Of a stretch of 45,608 nucleotides of DNA, positions 8,071 to 19,898 are shown in pieces. The stretch's first letter is position 1; the number at the start of each line of letters is the position of its first letter. Origin of the DNA: Pseudomonadales bacterium (GTDB lineage: Bacteria > Pseudomonadota > Gammaproteobacteria > Pseudomonadales > Azotimanducaceae); NCBI GenBank assembly GCA_028281005.1, contig JANQKS010000094.1:1-45608 (forward strand). The letters run 5' to 3'. The notes beneath the pieces are model-generated. The model made no database searches and was not told where the DNA came from. It saw nothing but the letters and a program-made list of their open reading frames with translations. The translations under genes were made by a program, and so were the position numbers.

Positions 8071-9840
8071 ATGGCGGCTTCTCTTAATGTCAGGCTGGAA
8101 CCCCCCGAGACGACTCTTGGCGAACTGAGTTTTGCTGAGACCCACACGGCTGCCATCAACCAATGGGCCGCCGCCTTACCTGTCGTCAACATCGAGGAAA
8201 CCGGCGCTCAGCTGAAACTCGCCACCGCCGAACTGGGCCTGCTGGAAGCACCCGCCGCTGACAAATACGAGTACCTGGAGGCGGTGCGTCCGTTGCTGCA
8301 CTACATCGGTACGCGCCTCGACCGCGCCACCTTCAGCGCAGCCAAATCCGCCAACGAATCTCAAGCCCAACGGCTGCTGTTAAACCTTTGTAACGGCTAC
8401 AAGGGGGTGGTATTGGCCGCGGTGGACGACTTGGAGAACGACCGGTCAATAGACAAAGACCTGCTGCCGCTCGCCATTCACCGACTGATTTCCGACCTGT
8501 CTCGTGTGTTGTTACGCGCCATGCAGTTGTACCTGCAACCACCCCCAAATTTCTGGTGGGAGCTGAACGAACTGTACCGCCTCGCTGAGTCTTTGGGCGC
8601 CACTGATTTTCAGTGTAAAGACGACGAAAACCATAGCGGCGAGCCGCTTAGCATCGAACAAGCCTATCTACGTGCGCTGCTGTTGGCGTCATGCAAACCG
8701 AACCAACTGCAACAAGCGCAGTTGGCACAAGTGTTTAATGTGCTAGAAACCTGGACCGCACCGGTCACGCTGGCAAAGGACCGCAGCGACGCTCTGCTGG
8801 TCATCGATGTCGAAGGCAACGAAGGACCAGAGTTTAACAAAGGTGCGCACGCCCTCACCGCTCCCCGAGGGCTACACACCGAGGTCTTAGCCTATGAGAT
8901 CGAAGCGTTCCTAAAAGGCGTGGACGGCAGCATCGAGGTACCGTCCACTTTCCCAAGGCGCCTACTCCGACATCTGATGGATGCCTGGAGCCTGATGCAT
9001 CCGCGAGGTTTTAGCCGCTTCCCAACCAATGCTACGGTGCGAGTTGCGGTGGGGTTACGCGCCACCCACTACTTTTTGTCCGGCGGCTGCAACTTTAATG
9101 AACAAATCAGCAACACCGACGATCTCCTGCGCCGCGAAGTAAACCCATTTCTCGACGTGCACTATGAAGCCGCTCGAGGTGACGACCAGGATCCGTGGTC
9201 CCAAGCCCACGATCTGAAGGTAAAGATCCCTGAAAACCCCAACATTTCAGCGCCGGAACGAATCCTGTTGGAAAACGGCCAGCGCGACCCCACCGCCAAA
9301 CCTGCGTACGATCACTTTGAAACCGTCGCGGTCGACTCCAGCGCCGGAGGCTACCGTATGCAATGGTTGGATTCGGTACCCCCAAATGCCACCGTGGGTG
9401 AGCTTATCGCCCTGCGCGAGGAAAAAACGCCACGCTGGTGTGTCGCAGTGATTCGTTGGCTGCGCCAGGAGCACAAGCACATCAGCATGGGGGTAGAACT
9501 CATCTCCCCGCGCGCCATACCGGTGGCCGTACGGGCCATTCAAAAACGCGGTGGTCCCACCGACTTCGCCCGGGGTTTGCTGCTGCCGGCCATTAAAGGT
9601 CTCAATCAACCTGCGACATTGATCACACCCCGAGTGCCTTTTGAAGAGCGCCAGAAGGTACACATTCAACGTCAGGGTATCCAAACCACCGGCCAACTGC
9701 TGGAATCCCAACTAAAAACCGAAAGTTTTAACCAGTTCACATTCCGTATGTTGGATGGTTACTTGGAAAACGCCCGTACCGACAGCAACATTGACAGCCT
9801 GTCAGCTATGACTAGAGAGGACACTAGCCAAGGGTCCTAA
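8071..9840 (+). CDS. PilZ-like domain protein upstream of fimX (PA4958-like)
   Basis: A 589-residue soluble protein with no signal peptide or membrane segment. The first ~400 residues look mostly helical and I recognise no named domain. The last ~170 residues read like a PilZ beta-barrel: VDSSAGGYRMQW fits the D-x-S-x-x-G motif, followed by VGELIAL, WCVAVIRWLR and ISMGVELIS, strands typical of PilZ-like folds. The N-terminal RxxxR c-di-GMP-binding motif of PilZ is not visible, so nucleotide binding is doubtful. By order it corresponds to P. aeruginosa PA4958, next to fimX. The pairing suggests a role in c-di-GMP control of type IV pili; this is inference. Start ATG 8071 lacks a ribosome binding site. 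Confidence 0.75.
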   Translation: MAASLNVRLEPPETTLGELSFAETHTAAINQWAAALPVVNIEETGAQLKLATAELGLLEAPAADKYEYLEAVRPLLHYIGTRLDRATFSAAKSANESQAQRLLLNLCNGYKGVVLAAVDDLENDRSIDKDLLPLAIHRLISDLSRVLLRAMQLYLQPPPNFWWELNELYRLAESLGATDFQCKDDENHSGEPLSIEQAYLRALLLASCKPNQLQQAQLAQVFNVLETWTAPVTLAKDRSDALLVIDVEGNEGPEFNKGAHALTAPRGLHTEVLAYEIEAFLKGVDGSIEVPSTFPRRLLRHLMDAWSLMHPRGFSRFPTNATVRVAVGLRATHYFLSGGCNFNEQISNTDDLLRREVNPFLDVHYEAARGDDQDPWSQAHDLKVKIPENPNISAPERILLENGQRDPTAKPAYDHFETVAVDSSAGGYRMQWLDSVPPNATVGELIALREEKTPRWCVAVIRWLRQEHKHISMGVELISPRAIPVAVRAIQKRGGPTDFARGLLLPAIKGLNQPATLITPRVPFEERQKVHIQRQGIQTTGQLLESQLKTESFNQFTFRMLDGYLENARTDSNIDSLSAMTREDTSQGS

Positions 9841-9920
9841 CCACCTCGACATCGCCCTACATACCGCAGGATGCGAAAGGAAACAGGGGATATGGAAGGC
9901 ACCTTGGGGCGAAAAAGGAC

Positions 9921-12017
9921 ATGTCGGCACAGCTTTCTCAGCACGTAACAACACGCCTGTTGATTGCGGAAAAGTCAGAGAACGCGGCATTCGAGCTCGA
10001 CTCGGCGCTGCGTGATGCCGGTATCGCTACCAAACTGACCATCAGCGATGACCTAGCACACATTGGCCAATTGCTGGCCGCGGACGAGCTGGACGTTGTT
10101 CTGCTGACGGACAAACTCGACGGCCTCGACCAAGTTTTACCGCGCTATCGGGAACACGCGCCGCACACCCCTATTATTCTGTTGACCAGCGCTGAGGAAC
10201 CGGCATGGAGTGTGGCCGATGCGTTGGCGCTTGGCGCCACCGACTTAGTGCCCGCCGCACAAACCACCCAACTCAGCTTGGTGGTGAAACGGGAACTCCA
10301 CCATGTCTGCCAACGCGACGACTTCACTCGCGTGCGGCGCGCCTTGAAAGAAGCTGAATTGCGCTGCCAGCTGCTGCTGCAAGGCTCACGCGCCGCCATC
10401 GCGTATGTGCATGAGGGGATGCACATCCACGCCAACGAGGGCTATCTTGATCTGTTCGGCTACGCCGACGTCGATGACTTATGCGCGGTATCGCTGATCG
10501 ACATTCTGCGCAAAGACAGCGCAGACGAATTAAAAGCCCAGCTCAAGGCGCTGCGTAATGGCACCGAAGAGGTGGTCTTCAGGTTCATTGGCGAAGGGCA
10601 AAATGGCGATGTCATTGAAGGCTCGATGACACTCACCAACTCTCAGTACGAAGGTGAAGATTGCCTGCAGGTGACTGTGCGCACCGCAGACGAAGAACCG
10701 CCGGCAGCACCTGAACCGGCGGCGACCGAGCCGCACGTTGAATCCAGCGCTGAGAACGGCAACACCCTGGAACTGGCCGGGTTTGTGAAAGCCGCGGATG
10801 CACTGATACAGGGTGATAGCGGCGAAGCTTATATGTTGGTCGGCGGCCTGGACGGATACGCCGATTTACAAGCCGCCTACGGTTTGGTGGGCAGCGAAAC
10901 CATCTGCCGCCGGGTGTGGCAAGCCATCAACGAACTGATGCCGGATTTCCCCACCACGCGCATTGGTACACATCAATTTGCCGTCGCCATCCATGCGGAC
11001 AATCGGGATCAAGCCTGCCACATCGCTGAACGTATTCGCGCCGGCATCGATGAACTGATGTTTGAAGTGCACGACAAAACCGTGCGCCCCACGATCTCGC
11101 TGAGCGGCGTTTTTGTGGAACCCGAAGAGGGGTTAGGCGCCAGTAAATCACTGGACGCGGCCCACACGGGCTTCATACAACTGACCAACCAGGGCAAATC
11201 GAATGAGGTGCACATTCCCTCGTTTGCCGAAGAGTCAGAAGGTTGCAGCAGCGACGATGCGCGCGTGGTGTTGCGACACATTAACGACGCCATCGACAAG
11301 AAAAGTTTTGTGTTGTTGTTCCAGCCCATTATTAGCCTGCGCGGGGATTCCGACGAACACTATGAAGTGTTCTTACGCATGAAGGATCACAACGACGAGT
11401 TGATCCAACCCGCGCGTTTCCTGCAAACCGCCATCGACAACAACGTGGCCGGTAAGATTGACCGCTGGGTCATCCTGCAGGCGATCAAGATGCTGAGCGT
11501 ACATCGTGCCAAAGGCCACACCACGCGCTTAACCATCAACCTCACCTCCAACAGCGTCATGGACCCGGAATTCCTGCAGTGGCTGGGGGTAGCGATCAAA
11601 GCCGCGCGGCTACCCAGCGACGCGGTGATATTCCAAATCACGGAAAAAGACGCCACCACTTATCTGCGCCAGACCGGCGAGTTTGTGGACGGCTTGCGCA
11701 ACATGCACTGTCGCGCATCCCTATCACGCTTCGGGCTCATCGAGGAGCCGTTCGAAACCTTAAAACATCTGCCGGTGGATATGGTGAAGCTGGACGGTGC
11801 CAACCTCGATGAGATTGAGGAAGATAACGCCAAGAGCAATGCCTTGATTGAAACCATCAAGAAGCTGCAGGCGGCGGGCAAACTCACCGTGGTACCCATG
11901 GTGGAAAACGCCAATGTGCTGTCGACGTTGTGGCAGGCGGGGGCGAACTATATACAGGGGCACTATTTGCAGGAGCCTAGTACTGAGATGGACTACGACT
12001 TCAGTACTGAAGAGTAG
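9921..12017 (+). CDS. fimX: FimX-like degenerate GGDEF/EAL c-di-GMP effector
   Basis: FimX promotes type IV pilus assembly and twitching by binding c-di-GMP through its inactive EAL domain. The 698-residue protein has a receiver-like domain (about 10-125), a PAS domain (150-255), a Pro/Ala/Glu-rich linker (258-275), a GGDEF-like domain (285-435) and an EAL-like domain (445-690). The GGDEF signature is lost (RIGTHQF near 350). The EAL motif reads EVF (482-484) and the metal-binding DDFG segment reads SRFG (602-605), so phosphodiesterase activity is not expected, while QPI at 468-470 and EVFLR keep the nucleotide pocket. The receiver lacks a clean phospho-acceptor site. AAGGA lies just before ATG 9921. 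It follows the PilZ-like gene after 80 bases, as in Pseudomonas. Confidence 0.9.
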   Translation: MSAQLSQHVTTRLLIAEKSENAAFELDSALRDAGIATKLTISDDLAHIGQLLAADELDVVLLTDKLDGLDQVLPRYREHAPHTPIILLTSAEEPAWSVADALALGATDLVPAAQTTQLSLVVKRELHHVCQRDDFTRVRRALKEAELRCQLLLQGSRAAIAYVHEGMHIHANEGYLDLFGYADVDDLCAVSLIDILRKDSADELKAQLKALRNGTEEVVFRFIGEGQNGDVIEGSMTLTNSQYEGEDCLQVTVRTADEEPPAAPEPAATEPHVESSAENGNTLELAGFVKAADALIQGDSGEAYMLVGGLDGYADLQAAYGLVGSETICRRVWQAINELMPDFPTTRIGTHQFAVAIHADNRDQACHIAERIRAGIDELMFEVHDKTVRPTISLSGVFVEPEEGLGASKSLDAAHTGFIQLTNQGKSNEVHIPSFAEESEGCSSDDARVVLRHINDAIDKKSFVLLFQPIISLRGDSDEHYEVFLRMKDHNDELIQPARFLQTAIDNNVAGKIDRWVILQAIKMLSVHRAKGHTTRLTINLTSNSVMDPEFLQWLGVAIKAARLPSDAVIFQITEKDATTYLRQTGEFVDGLRNMHCRASLSRFGLIEEPFETLKHLPVDMVKLDGANLDEIEEDNAKSNALIETIKKLQAAGKLTVVPMVENANVLSTLWQAGANYIQGHYLQEPSTEMDYDFSTEE

Positions 12018-12041
12018 ACTCGCTTGATTAGCCGGCCTGGA

Positions 12042-12137
12042 TGGGTGATTGCCTGTTCGGGACCGCTGTGAACCCATCCTTGGGCGCTGGCGCTGCGCCG
12101 TCCTTGGCGCAGAGCCTCCCGAACAGGCAATCACCCA
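12042..12137. repeat. Composite palindromic element, copy A
   Basis: A perfect 21-base inverted repeat (12042-12062 with 12117-12137) encloses 54 bases. Inside are two smaller hairpins: CCCA-tcct-TGGG and TGCGCC-gtcctt-GGCGCA. The enclosed 54 bases match the core of the element at 16955-17047 at 47 of 54 aligned positions, but the outer stems are unrelated in sequence. It lies in the convergent gap between fimX and serB. No T-run follows on either strand, so it is not a plain intrinsic terminator, though it could still stop transcription or protect 3' ends. Confidence 0.85.
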
Positions 12138-12175
12138 CCCACGCCTACACCTTCCAAGATTCTGCAGCGTCTTCG

Positions 12176-13411
12176 CTAACTCTCTAAACCGGCGAGGGCT
12201 TGGCTGATGTCGCGGTCGGAGAAGCCGATCAGGTAGAGGACGGTGTCGAGGCCGAAGTTGGAGATGGCGTGTTGGGCGCTTTCGCGGACGACGGGTTTGG
12301 CGTGGAAAGCGACGCCTAAGCCGGCGCTGGAGAGCATCGGCAGATCATTGGCGCCGTCGCCGATGGCGATGGTCTGTTGTAAAGCGATGCCTTCGGCTTC
12401 GGCGATTTCGCGCAGCAACAACGCTTTGCGCTCGGCGTCGATGATGTCGCCGTGAACTTCGCCGGTCATCACGCCGTTTTTGATTTCCAGGGCGTTGGCG
12501 TGAACGTAGTCGATGCCAAGGGCTTGCTGCAGGTGGCTGCCGACATATTGGAAGCCGCCGGAAATGACGGCGGTTTTGTAGCCGAAGTGCTGCAAAGCGC
12601 GAATCAGGCGGTGGGCGCCGGCATTTAATTGTACGCTGCGGGCTACTTCGTCTAATACTGCTTCCGGCATACCCTGCAAGAGTTTGGCGCGGCGCCGAAA
12701 GCTCTCCTTAAAGTCTATTTTTCCGGCCATGGCGTCGGCGGTAATGGCAGCCACTTGCGTGCCGACACCGTGACGCGAGGCCAACTCATCAATCACTTCT
12801 TCGGTAATCAGTGTGGAATCCATGTCAAACGCCACCAAGCGTCGTGTGCGCCGAAACACGGTGTCTTGTTGCAAGCTGAAATCAAAGTCCAACTCTTCCG
12901 CCGCGCTCATCAACTCACCGCGCAACTGATTCAGGTCGGCCTCATCGCCGCGTAAACGCATCTCTACACACAGCCGCGAGGCGTTGTCGCTGCGCCGTTC
13001 GGCGGCGCGGTCGGTTAAACGCCGCACGGTATCGATATTTAGCCCAAACTCATGCGTTAACGAACTCACCGCATGCAGCGGACGGCTGCCATCCCCCGCG
13101 GTGAGCAGGGTGAGGATGTAACGGGTTTTACCCGAAGCTTCCACCCACAGCTGATGATTCGCTGCGCTGACGTTGGAGATGCGCACCGTGGATCCAGCGG
13201 CATTGGCGTCAAACATGATGTCTTTAATCATGCCGCCGGCCAATGCGCTGTCCACGGACACCAAGATACCCAAGGCCAAGTCGTCGTGTATCACTGCCTG
13301 ACCGATATCGAGGATGTGGGCTTGCGCGCGCGACAGAGTCGCCATGAGCAGCGACATGAGGCCTGGTTTGTCCTGCCCGGACACATTGATCAATATGAGT
13401 TCGTCAGCCAA
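12176..13411 (-). CDS. serB: Phosphoserine phosphatase SerB
   Basis: SerB removes phosphate from O-phosphoserine in the last step of serine synthesis. The 411-residue protein has an N-terminal ACT-like regulatory region (ISGQDKPGLMSLL-type start, here VSGQDKPGLMSLL) of about 180 residues and a C-terminal HAD phosphatase. HAD motifs are VAFDMDSTLI with the nucleophilic Asp, the AVISGGF serine motif, and AIGDGANDLPML for the metal-binding aspartates. The long ACT-bearing form is typical of Pseudomonas-like bacteria. It is divergent from the Smp-family gene, as serB and smp/ytjB are in E. coli. The start is the ATG/GTG-class codon at 13411 giving MADELILI; a clear promoter is not visible. Confidence 0.96.
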   Translation of the reverse strand: MADELILINVSGQDKPGLMSLLMATLSRAQAHILDIGQAVIHDDLALGILVSVDSALAGGMIKDIMFDANAAGSTVRISNVSAANHQLWVEASGKTRYILTLLTAGDGSRPLHAVSSLTHEFGLNIDTVRRLTDRAAERRSDNASRLCVEMRLRGDEADLNQLRGELMSAAEELDFDFSLQQDTVFRRTRRLVAFDMDSTLITEEVIDELASRHGVGTQVAAITADAMAGKIDFKESFRRRAKLLQGMPEAVLDEVARSVQLNAGAHRLIRALQHFGYKTAVISGGFQYVGSHLQQALGIDYVHANALEIKNGVMTGEVHGDIIDAERKALLLREIAEAEGIALQQTIAIGDGANDLPMLSSAGLGVAFHAKPVVRESAQHAISNFGLDTVLYLIGFSDRDISQALAGLES

Positions 13412-13561
13412 GGTTGCGTCAATCCGCGTTTTGCTTCACAGCGCTCTATTCTACTGTGTTCAAAGGCCTGTGGCGGGGATTTAAAACACGTTGGGCTCGG
13501 CCCGTGCCCCCGGATCTATGCTAGATTAGGCAGTCTTCTGTTGATTTATTCAGGTGCCACC

Positions 13562-14677
13562 TTGTCCTGGTGGAAGCGGTTCAAACCTAATCAAGCCACC
13601 TTACCCACCGCCTTGCTGGCCACGGCCATATGCGGGCTGGGTCTGCTGCTGTTGTGGACACGCAGCGACGCGACCGATACTAATATGCAGCGTTATGGAG
13701 ACGCGCTTGCACAATCTCTGGCACACGCCAATGCCGGGCGTTTGTTACACCAGGACCGCATCGAGCTGGCCCTCATCGCCAGCCAAATCAATCGCTTCGA
13801 CGCAGTGGCGGGGGTGGTGTTTTACAATGCGGCGAACGAAATTGTGGCGTTGAGCGGTAATACCGAACGTGGCAGTCATTTCACCGCATCCGCTGCCTTG
13901 GACGACACCATCACCGGCTATGTGAGCGTAGTGGTGGAGGATCAGGTTTTTGCACCCCCTGCGCGTATCGGGACTTGGTTGTTAAGCCTGCTCATCCTCG
14001 GCGCCACACCCTTTGTCACGCTGGGTATCCTGCAGCTGTCGGCGCGGGGCAATCGATCTTTACCCATTGTGTCGGTTCCCGACCCGGTGGCGAACACACC
14101 GCAACCTAGCTTTGCCCTGGCGGTCAACCTCCACAACCAATTGGCCTTGGACCGACCGCAACGCCAAGAAGCGGTGGCGGATGCCATGAGCATGGCGCAG
14201 GAAGTGTGCGCCATTCACCCGGGGATAGCGGTGGCGGTGCCGGAACGGGGCGTGATTTTGCTGTTTGACCAAGCCGGTGTAGACGCCGGCAATGCGGTGT
14301 GCGCCGCGTTTCTTGCCGCGCGTTTACTGCAAGAGTTTGAGACCGATGGTGAGTTTCGTTTTTACCTGGACATCACCGACAGCCCAGGGCCGCCTGGCGA
14401 GTTGCAGCAGTTGGCTTATGAGGTTCTCGAAACCGACACCGACATCGACAATCTAATGACCCTGGCCGCACTGGCCAAGGCCCAGACTGTGCTGATCGCC
14501 AGCGCTGTGCATGCCGCACTGGCGGAGTATGAGCGAGCTTGGGCAGCCCGATTTGTGCACCCCCTGCTCGAAGACATGGCCGACAGCGATATTTTTTGCA
14601 TCAGCGAATTACCCGACCAGCAGTCCGAGTTGATCGATAATCAAGCCAAACTGATATTGGGTTTTACTCCACGCTAA
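13562..14677 (+). CDS. Smp/AhpA-family inner membrane protein with extra C-terminal domain
   Basis: The N-terminal half resembles E. coli Smp (YtjB), a membrane protein of unknown function encoded next to serB: a membrane helix at about 13-32, a periplasmic domain with QNRF-like and [12 protein letters not shown] segments ending near VEDQVF (about 128), and a second helix at about 136-158. E. coli Smp stops soon after; this protein continues for about 210 cytoplasmic residues to 371 in total. That part ([25 protein letters not shown]) vaguely recalls a degenerate nucleotide-cyclase fold, which I cannot confirm. I place the start at TTG 13562 because AGGTG lies five bases before it. The 3' end overlaps parC by 14 bases, convergently. 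Confidence 0.75.
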   Translation: MSWWKRFKPNQATLPTALLATAICGLGLLLLWTRSDATDTNMQRYGDALAQSLAHANAGRLLHQDRIELALIASQINRFDAVAGVVFYNAANEIVALSGNTERGSHFTASAALDDTITGYVSVVVEDQVFAPPARIGTWLLSLLILGATPFVTLGILQLSARGNRSLPIVSVPDPVANTPQPSFALAVNLHNQLALDRPQRQEAVADAMSMAQEVCAIHPGIAVAVPERGVILLFDQAGVDAGNAVCAAFLAARLLQEFETDGEFRFYLDITDSPGPPGELQQLAYEVLETDTDIDNLMTLAALAKAQTVLIASAVHAALAEYERAWAARFVHPLLEDMADSDIFCISELPDQQSELIDNQAKLILGFTPR

Positions 14678-16916
14678 GGCGATCAACCTTCTGAAAACCA
14701 CGCGGCAGTTTGCGCCCCCGCCTGGCCCGCTCGCCCACATAGTTCTCCAAGTCTTTGTGTTTCATGCGCAAGTGTCGCTGCCCGGCGTGCACCAGCAATT
14801 CTTGCTGTTCACCCAACACAACCGCTGAAATCATCTTCTCCTCTCCTGCCTTGAAGGCCGCCGTGGGTACGTTGATCAGCTTGTTGCCTTTACCCCGGGA
14901 GAGCTCCGGCACATCTTTTAAGGGGAACACCAGCATGCGTCCTTGGTCTGTGACCGCCGCCACCAAGGCGCTGTCCGGGTCAACGTCCGTCAGCGCACAG
15001 GGGGCTAACGCAGAGCCGCCAGCCGGCACGCTCAAGACGGCCTTGCCCGCTTTGTTTTTGGTCACCATGTCCGCCAAGGGACCAACAAAACCGAAACCGG
15101 CATTGGATGCCAGCAACACCTTGGTCTGACCGCCACCCATGGCCACCCCAACAAAACGCGTACCCGCCGGGGGTTTAAAGCGACCGGTTAACGGTTCACC
15201 TTGGCCGCGGGCGGAAGGCAGCGTGTGGGGTGCGACGTTGTAGGCACGACCGGCGGAATCCATAAACACCAGAATTTCATTGGTGCGACCACGCGCAGAC
15301 TGCAAAAACGCATCCCCGCTGCGATAGTTCAACTCTTGCGGGTCCATTTCATGACCTTTAGCGGCACGCGCCCAACCCTTTTCTGACAGTACCACCGTGA
15401 TCGGGTCGTTGGTTAACAGGTCTTCTTCACTGTAGGCGCTGGCTTCTTCCACCCCTTCGCCGAGACCTGAACGTCGCTCATCGCCATACTCTTCGGCGAT
15501 CGCCAGCAACTCTTTTTTAATCAGTGTCTTTAACCGCGCCTTGGAGCCGAGAATTTTCTCCAGTTCAGCTTTTTCCGCGCTCAGTTCATCCTGCTCGGTC
15601 TTTAGCTTGATCTCTTCAAGCTTGGCCAACTGCCGCAAACGCAAATCCAAAATGGCATTGGCCTGCACGTCGGACAATTTGTACTTCTTCATCAGCTCGG
15701 CTTTGGGATCATCCTCCTCGCGGATGATGCGTATCACTTCATCCAGGTTGAGGTAGGCAATCAGCAACCCTTCGAGGATATGCAGACGCTCGTTGATCTT
15801 CTCCAAGCGGTAACTTAAGCGGCGGGTCACCACATCCATGCGGTAGCTGAGCCACTCCTTGACGATCTGCACCAGGTTTTTCACCCCTGGACGCTGATCC
15901 AACCCGATCATGTTGAGGTTCACGCGATAGTTGCGTTCTAAATCGGTGGTGGCAAACAGGTGACTCATCAGACGCTCAACATCCACCCGATTCGAACGGG
16001 GCACCAACACCAGGCGGGTCGGGTTTTCGTGGTCCGACTCATCACGCAAATCAACCAACATGGGCAATTTCTTGGCGTGCATCTGTTGTGCAATCTGCTC
16101 CAGCACCTTGGCCGGCGAGGTTTGGTGCGGCAGAGCGGTGACCACGATTTCACCACCCTCCTTTTGATACACGGCCCGCGCCTTTATCGAGCCACGTCCG
16201 GTTTCATAGACCTCGCGAATTTCGGCCGGAGGGGTGATGATGGTGGCTTCGGTGGGAAAGTCCGGCGCCTTGATGTGAGTCATGATGTCAGCCACGCTGG
16301 CCTTCGGCGCATCCAACAAGTGCACACACGCGCTAATGACTTCATTGATGTTGTGCGGCGGAATGTCGGTGGCCATCCCCACAGCGATACCGGTGCTGCC
16401 GTTCAACAACACAAACGGCAGCTGGGCCGGCAGCAGCTGCGGCTCATTGGCGGTGCCGTCGAAATTGGGCATGTAGTCGACGGTTCCCTGACGAATTTCA
16501 CCCAGCAGCAGATCGGCATACCGCGACAGGCGCGCTTCCGTGTAACGCATGGCGGCAAACGACTTCGGGTCGTCGGGAGCACCCCAGTTACCCTGCCCAT
16601 CCACCAACGGATAACGGAATGAAAACGGCTGCGCCATATGCACCATGGCTTCATAACACGCAGAGTCGCCGTGGGGGTGAAACTTACCCAGCACATCACC
16701 GACCGTGCGAGCCGATTTGGCGAACTTGGCCTGGCTGTTCAGATTAAGCTCGCTCATGGCAAAGATGATGCGGCGCTGTACGGGTTTGAGGCCGTCCGCC
16801 AGATGGGGAAGCGCGCGGTCGTTGATGACGTACATGGAGTAGTCTAGGTAGGCGCGTTCGGTGTAGACGGCCAGGGGAATGCGTTCGATATCGGATTCTT
16901 GGGTTTCTTCTGTCAT
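14664..16916 (-). CDS. parC: DNA topoisomerase IV subunit A
   Basis: ParC is the DNA-cleaving subunit of topoisomerase IV, which unlinks daughter chromosomes. The 750-residue product has the winged-helix and tower region followed by a C-terminal DNA-wrapping beta-pinwheel. The catalytic tyrosine is Tyr125 in [11 protein letters not shown]. The quinolone-resistance region [12 protein letters not shown] keeps Ser85 and Glu89 (E. coli Ser80 and Glu84), the wild-type, drug-sensitive residues. The length and absence of a GyrA box (QRRGGKG) distinguish it from GyrA. It lies downstream of parE with a 237-base gap holding a palindromic repeat. No strong ribosome binding site is needed to choose MTEETQESD at 16916. 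Confidence 0.97.
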   Translation of the reverse strand: MTEETQESDIERIPLAVYTERAYLDYSMYVINDRALPHLADGLKPVQRRIIFAMSELNLNSQAKFAKSARTVGDVLGKFHPHGDSACYEAMVHMAQPFSFRYPLVDGQGNWGAPDDPKSFAAMRYTEARLSRYADLLLGEIRQGTVDYMPNFDGTANEPQLLPAQLPFVLLNGSTGIAVGMATDIPPHNINEVISACVHLLDAPKASVADIMTHIKAPDFPTEATIITPPAEIREVYETGRGSIKARAVYQKEGGEIVVTALPHQTSPAKVLEQIAQQMHAKKLPMLVDLRDESDHENPTRLVLVPRSNRVDVERLMSHLFATTDLERNYRVNLNMIGLDQRPGVKNLVQIVKEWLSYRMDVVTRRLSYRLEKINERLHILEGLLIAYLNLDEVIRIIREEDDPKAELMKKYKLSDVQANAILDLRLRQLAKLEEIKLKTEQDELSAEKAELEKILGSKARLKTLIKKELLAIAEEYGDERRSGLGEGVEEASAYSEEDLLTNDPITVVLSEKGWARAAKGHEMDPQELNYRSGDAFLQSARGRTNEILVFMDSAGRAYNVAPHTLPSARGQGEPLTGRFKPPAGTRFVGVAMGGGQTKVLLASNAGFGFVGPLADMVTKNKAGKAVLSVPAGGSALAPCALTDVDPDSALVAAVTDQGRMLVFPLKDVPELSRGKGNKLINVPTAAFKAGEEKMISAVVLGEQQELLVHAGQRHLRMKHKDLENYVGERARRGRKLPRGFQKVDRLSVE

Positions 16917-16954
16917 TTGGGTCTTTAAAAGTCAGTTTGTATGCGGCCCGGCGA

Positions 16955-17047
16955 CGGGGGTGGTTTGGTCAGGACCGCTGTAAACCCATCCATGGGCGCT
17001 GGCGCCTCGCCGTCCTGGCTCGGAGCCTCCTGACCAAACCACCCCCG
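16955..17047. repeat. Composite palindromic element, copy B
   Basis: A perfect 20-base inverted repeat (16955-16974 with 17028-17047) encloses 53 bases that are the same core as in the element at 12042-12137, in the same orientation: CCGCTGTAAACCCATCC starts both apart from one base. The small CCCA-tcca-TGGG hairpin is kept; the second inner hairpin is weaker here. The outer stem is rich in GGTGG/CCACC and shares no sequence with that of copy A except the last three base pairs. It sits between parE and parC, in the 237 bases before parC. The rest of that gap shows no gene. Confidence 0.85.
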
Positions 17048-17153
17048 CCACCGGTCCTGCGCATTCAGTCATTCCAGTGTTCCTCGACCCGCTCATTGTC
17101 AGCGAATCAGCGGCAGTATCCATCAGCACCCGCCAGCTTACGATCGATCGAGC

Positions 17154-19896
<2,743 letters not shown>

Positions 19897-19898
19897 GG

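Noticed and set aside
12018-12175. Palindrome as an intrinsic terminator of fimX/serB
   Set aside because: No T-run follows on either strand and the core is shared with another locus, so I list it as a repeat element instead.
13073-13561. Upstream extension of the Smp-family frame by 163 codons
   Set aside because: It runs antisense through serB; the membrane segment and a Shine-Dalgarno support TTG 13562.
15960-16622. 220-codon open frame on the plus strand, antisense to parC
   Set aside because: It lies wholly within parC, has no ribosome binding site and its composition is what the reverse strand of a GC-rich gene gives.
16917-17153. CRISPR-like or mobile element signature near the repeats
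   Set aside because: Only one copy per site, no regularly spaced repeats, no transposase or target-site duplication visible.
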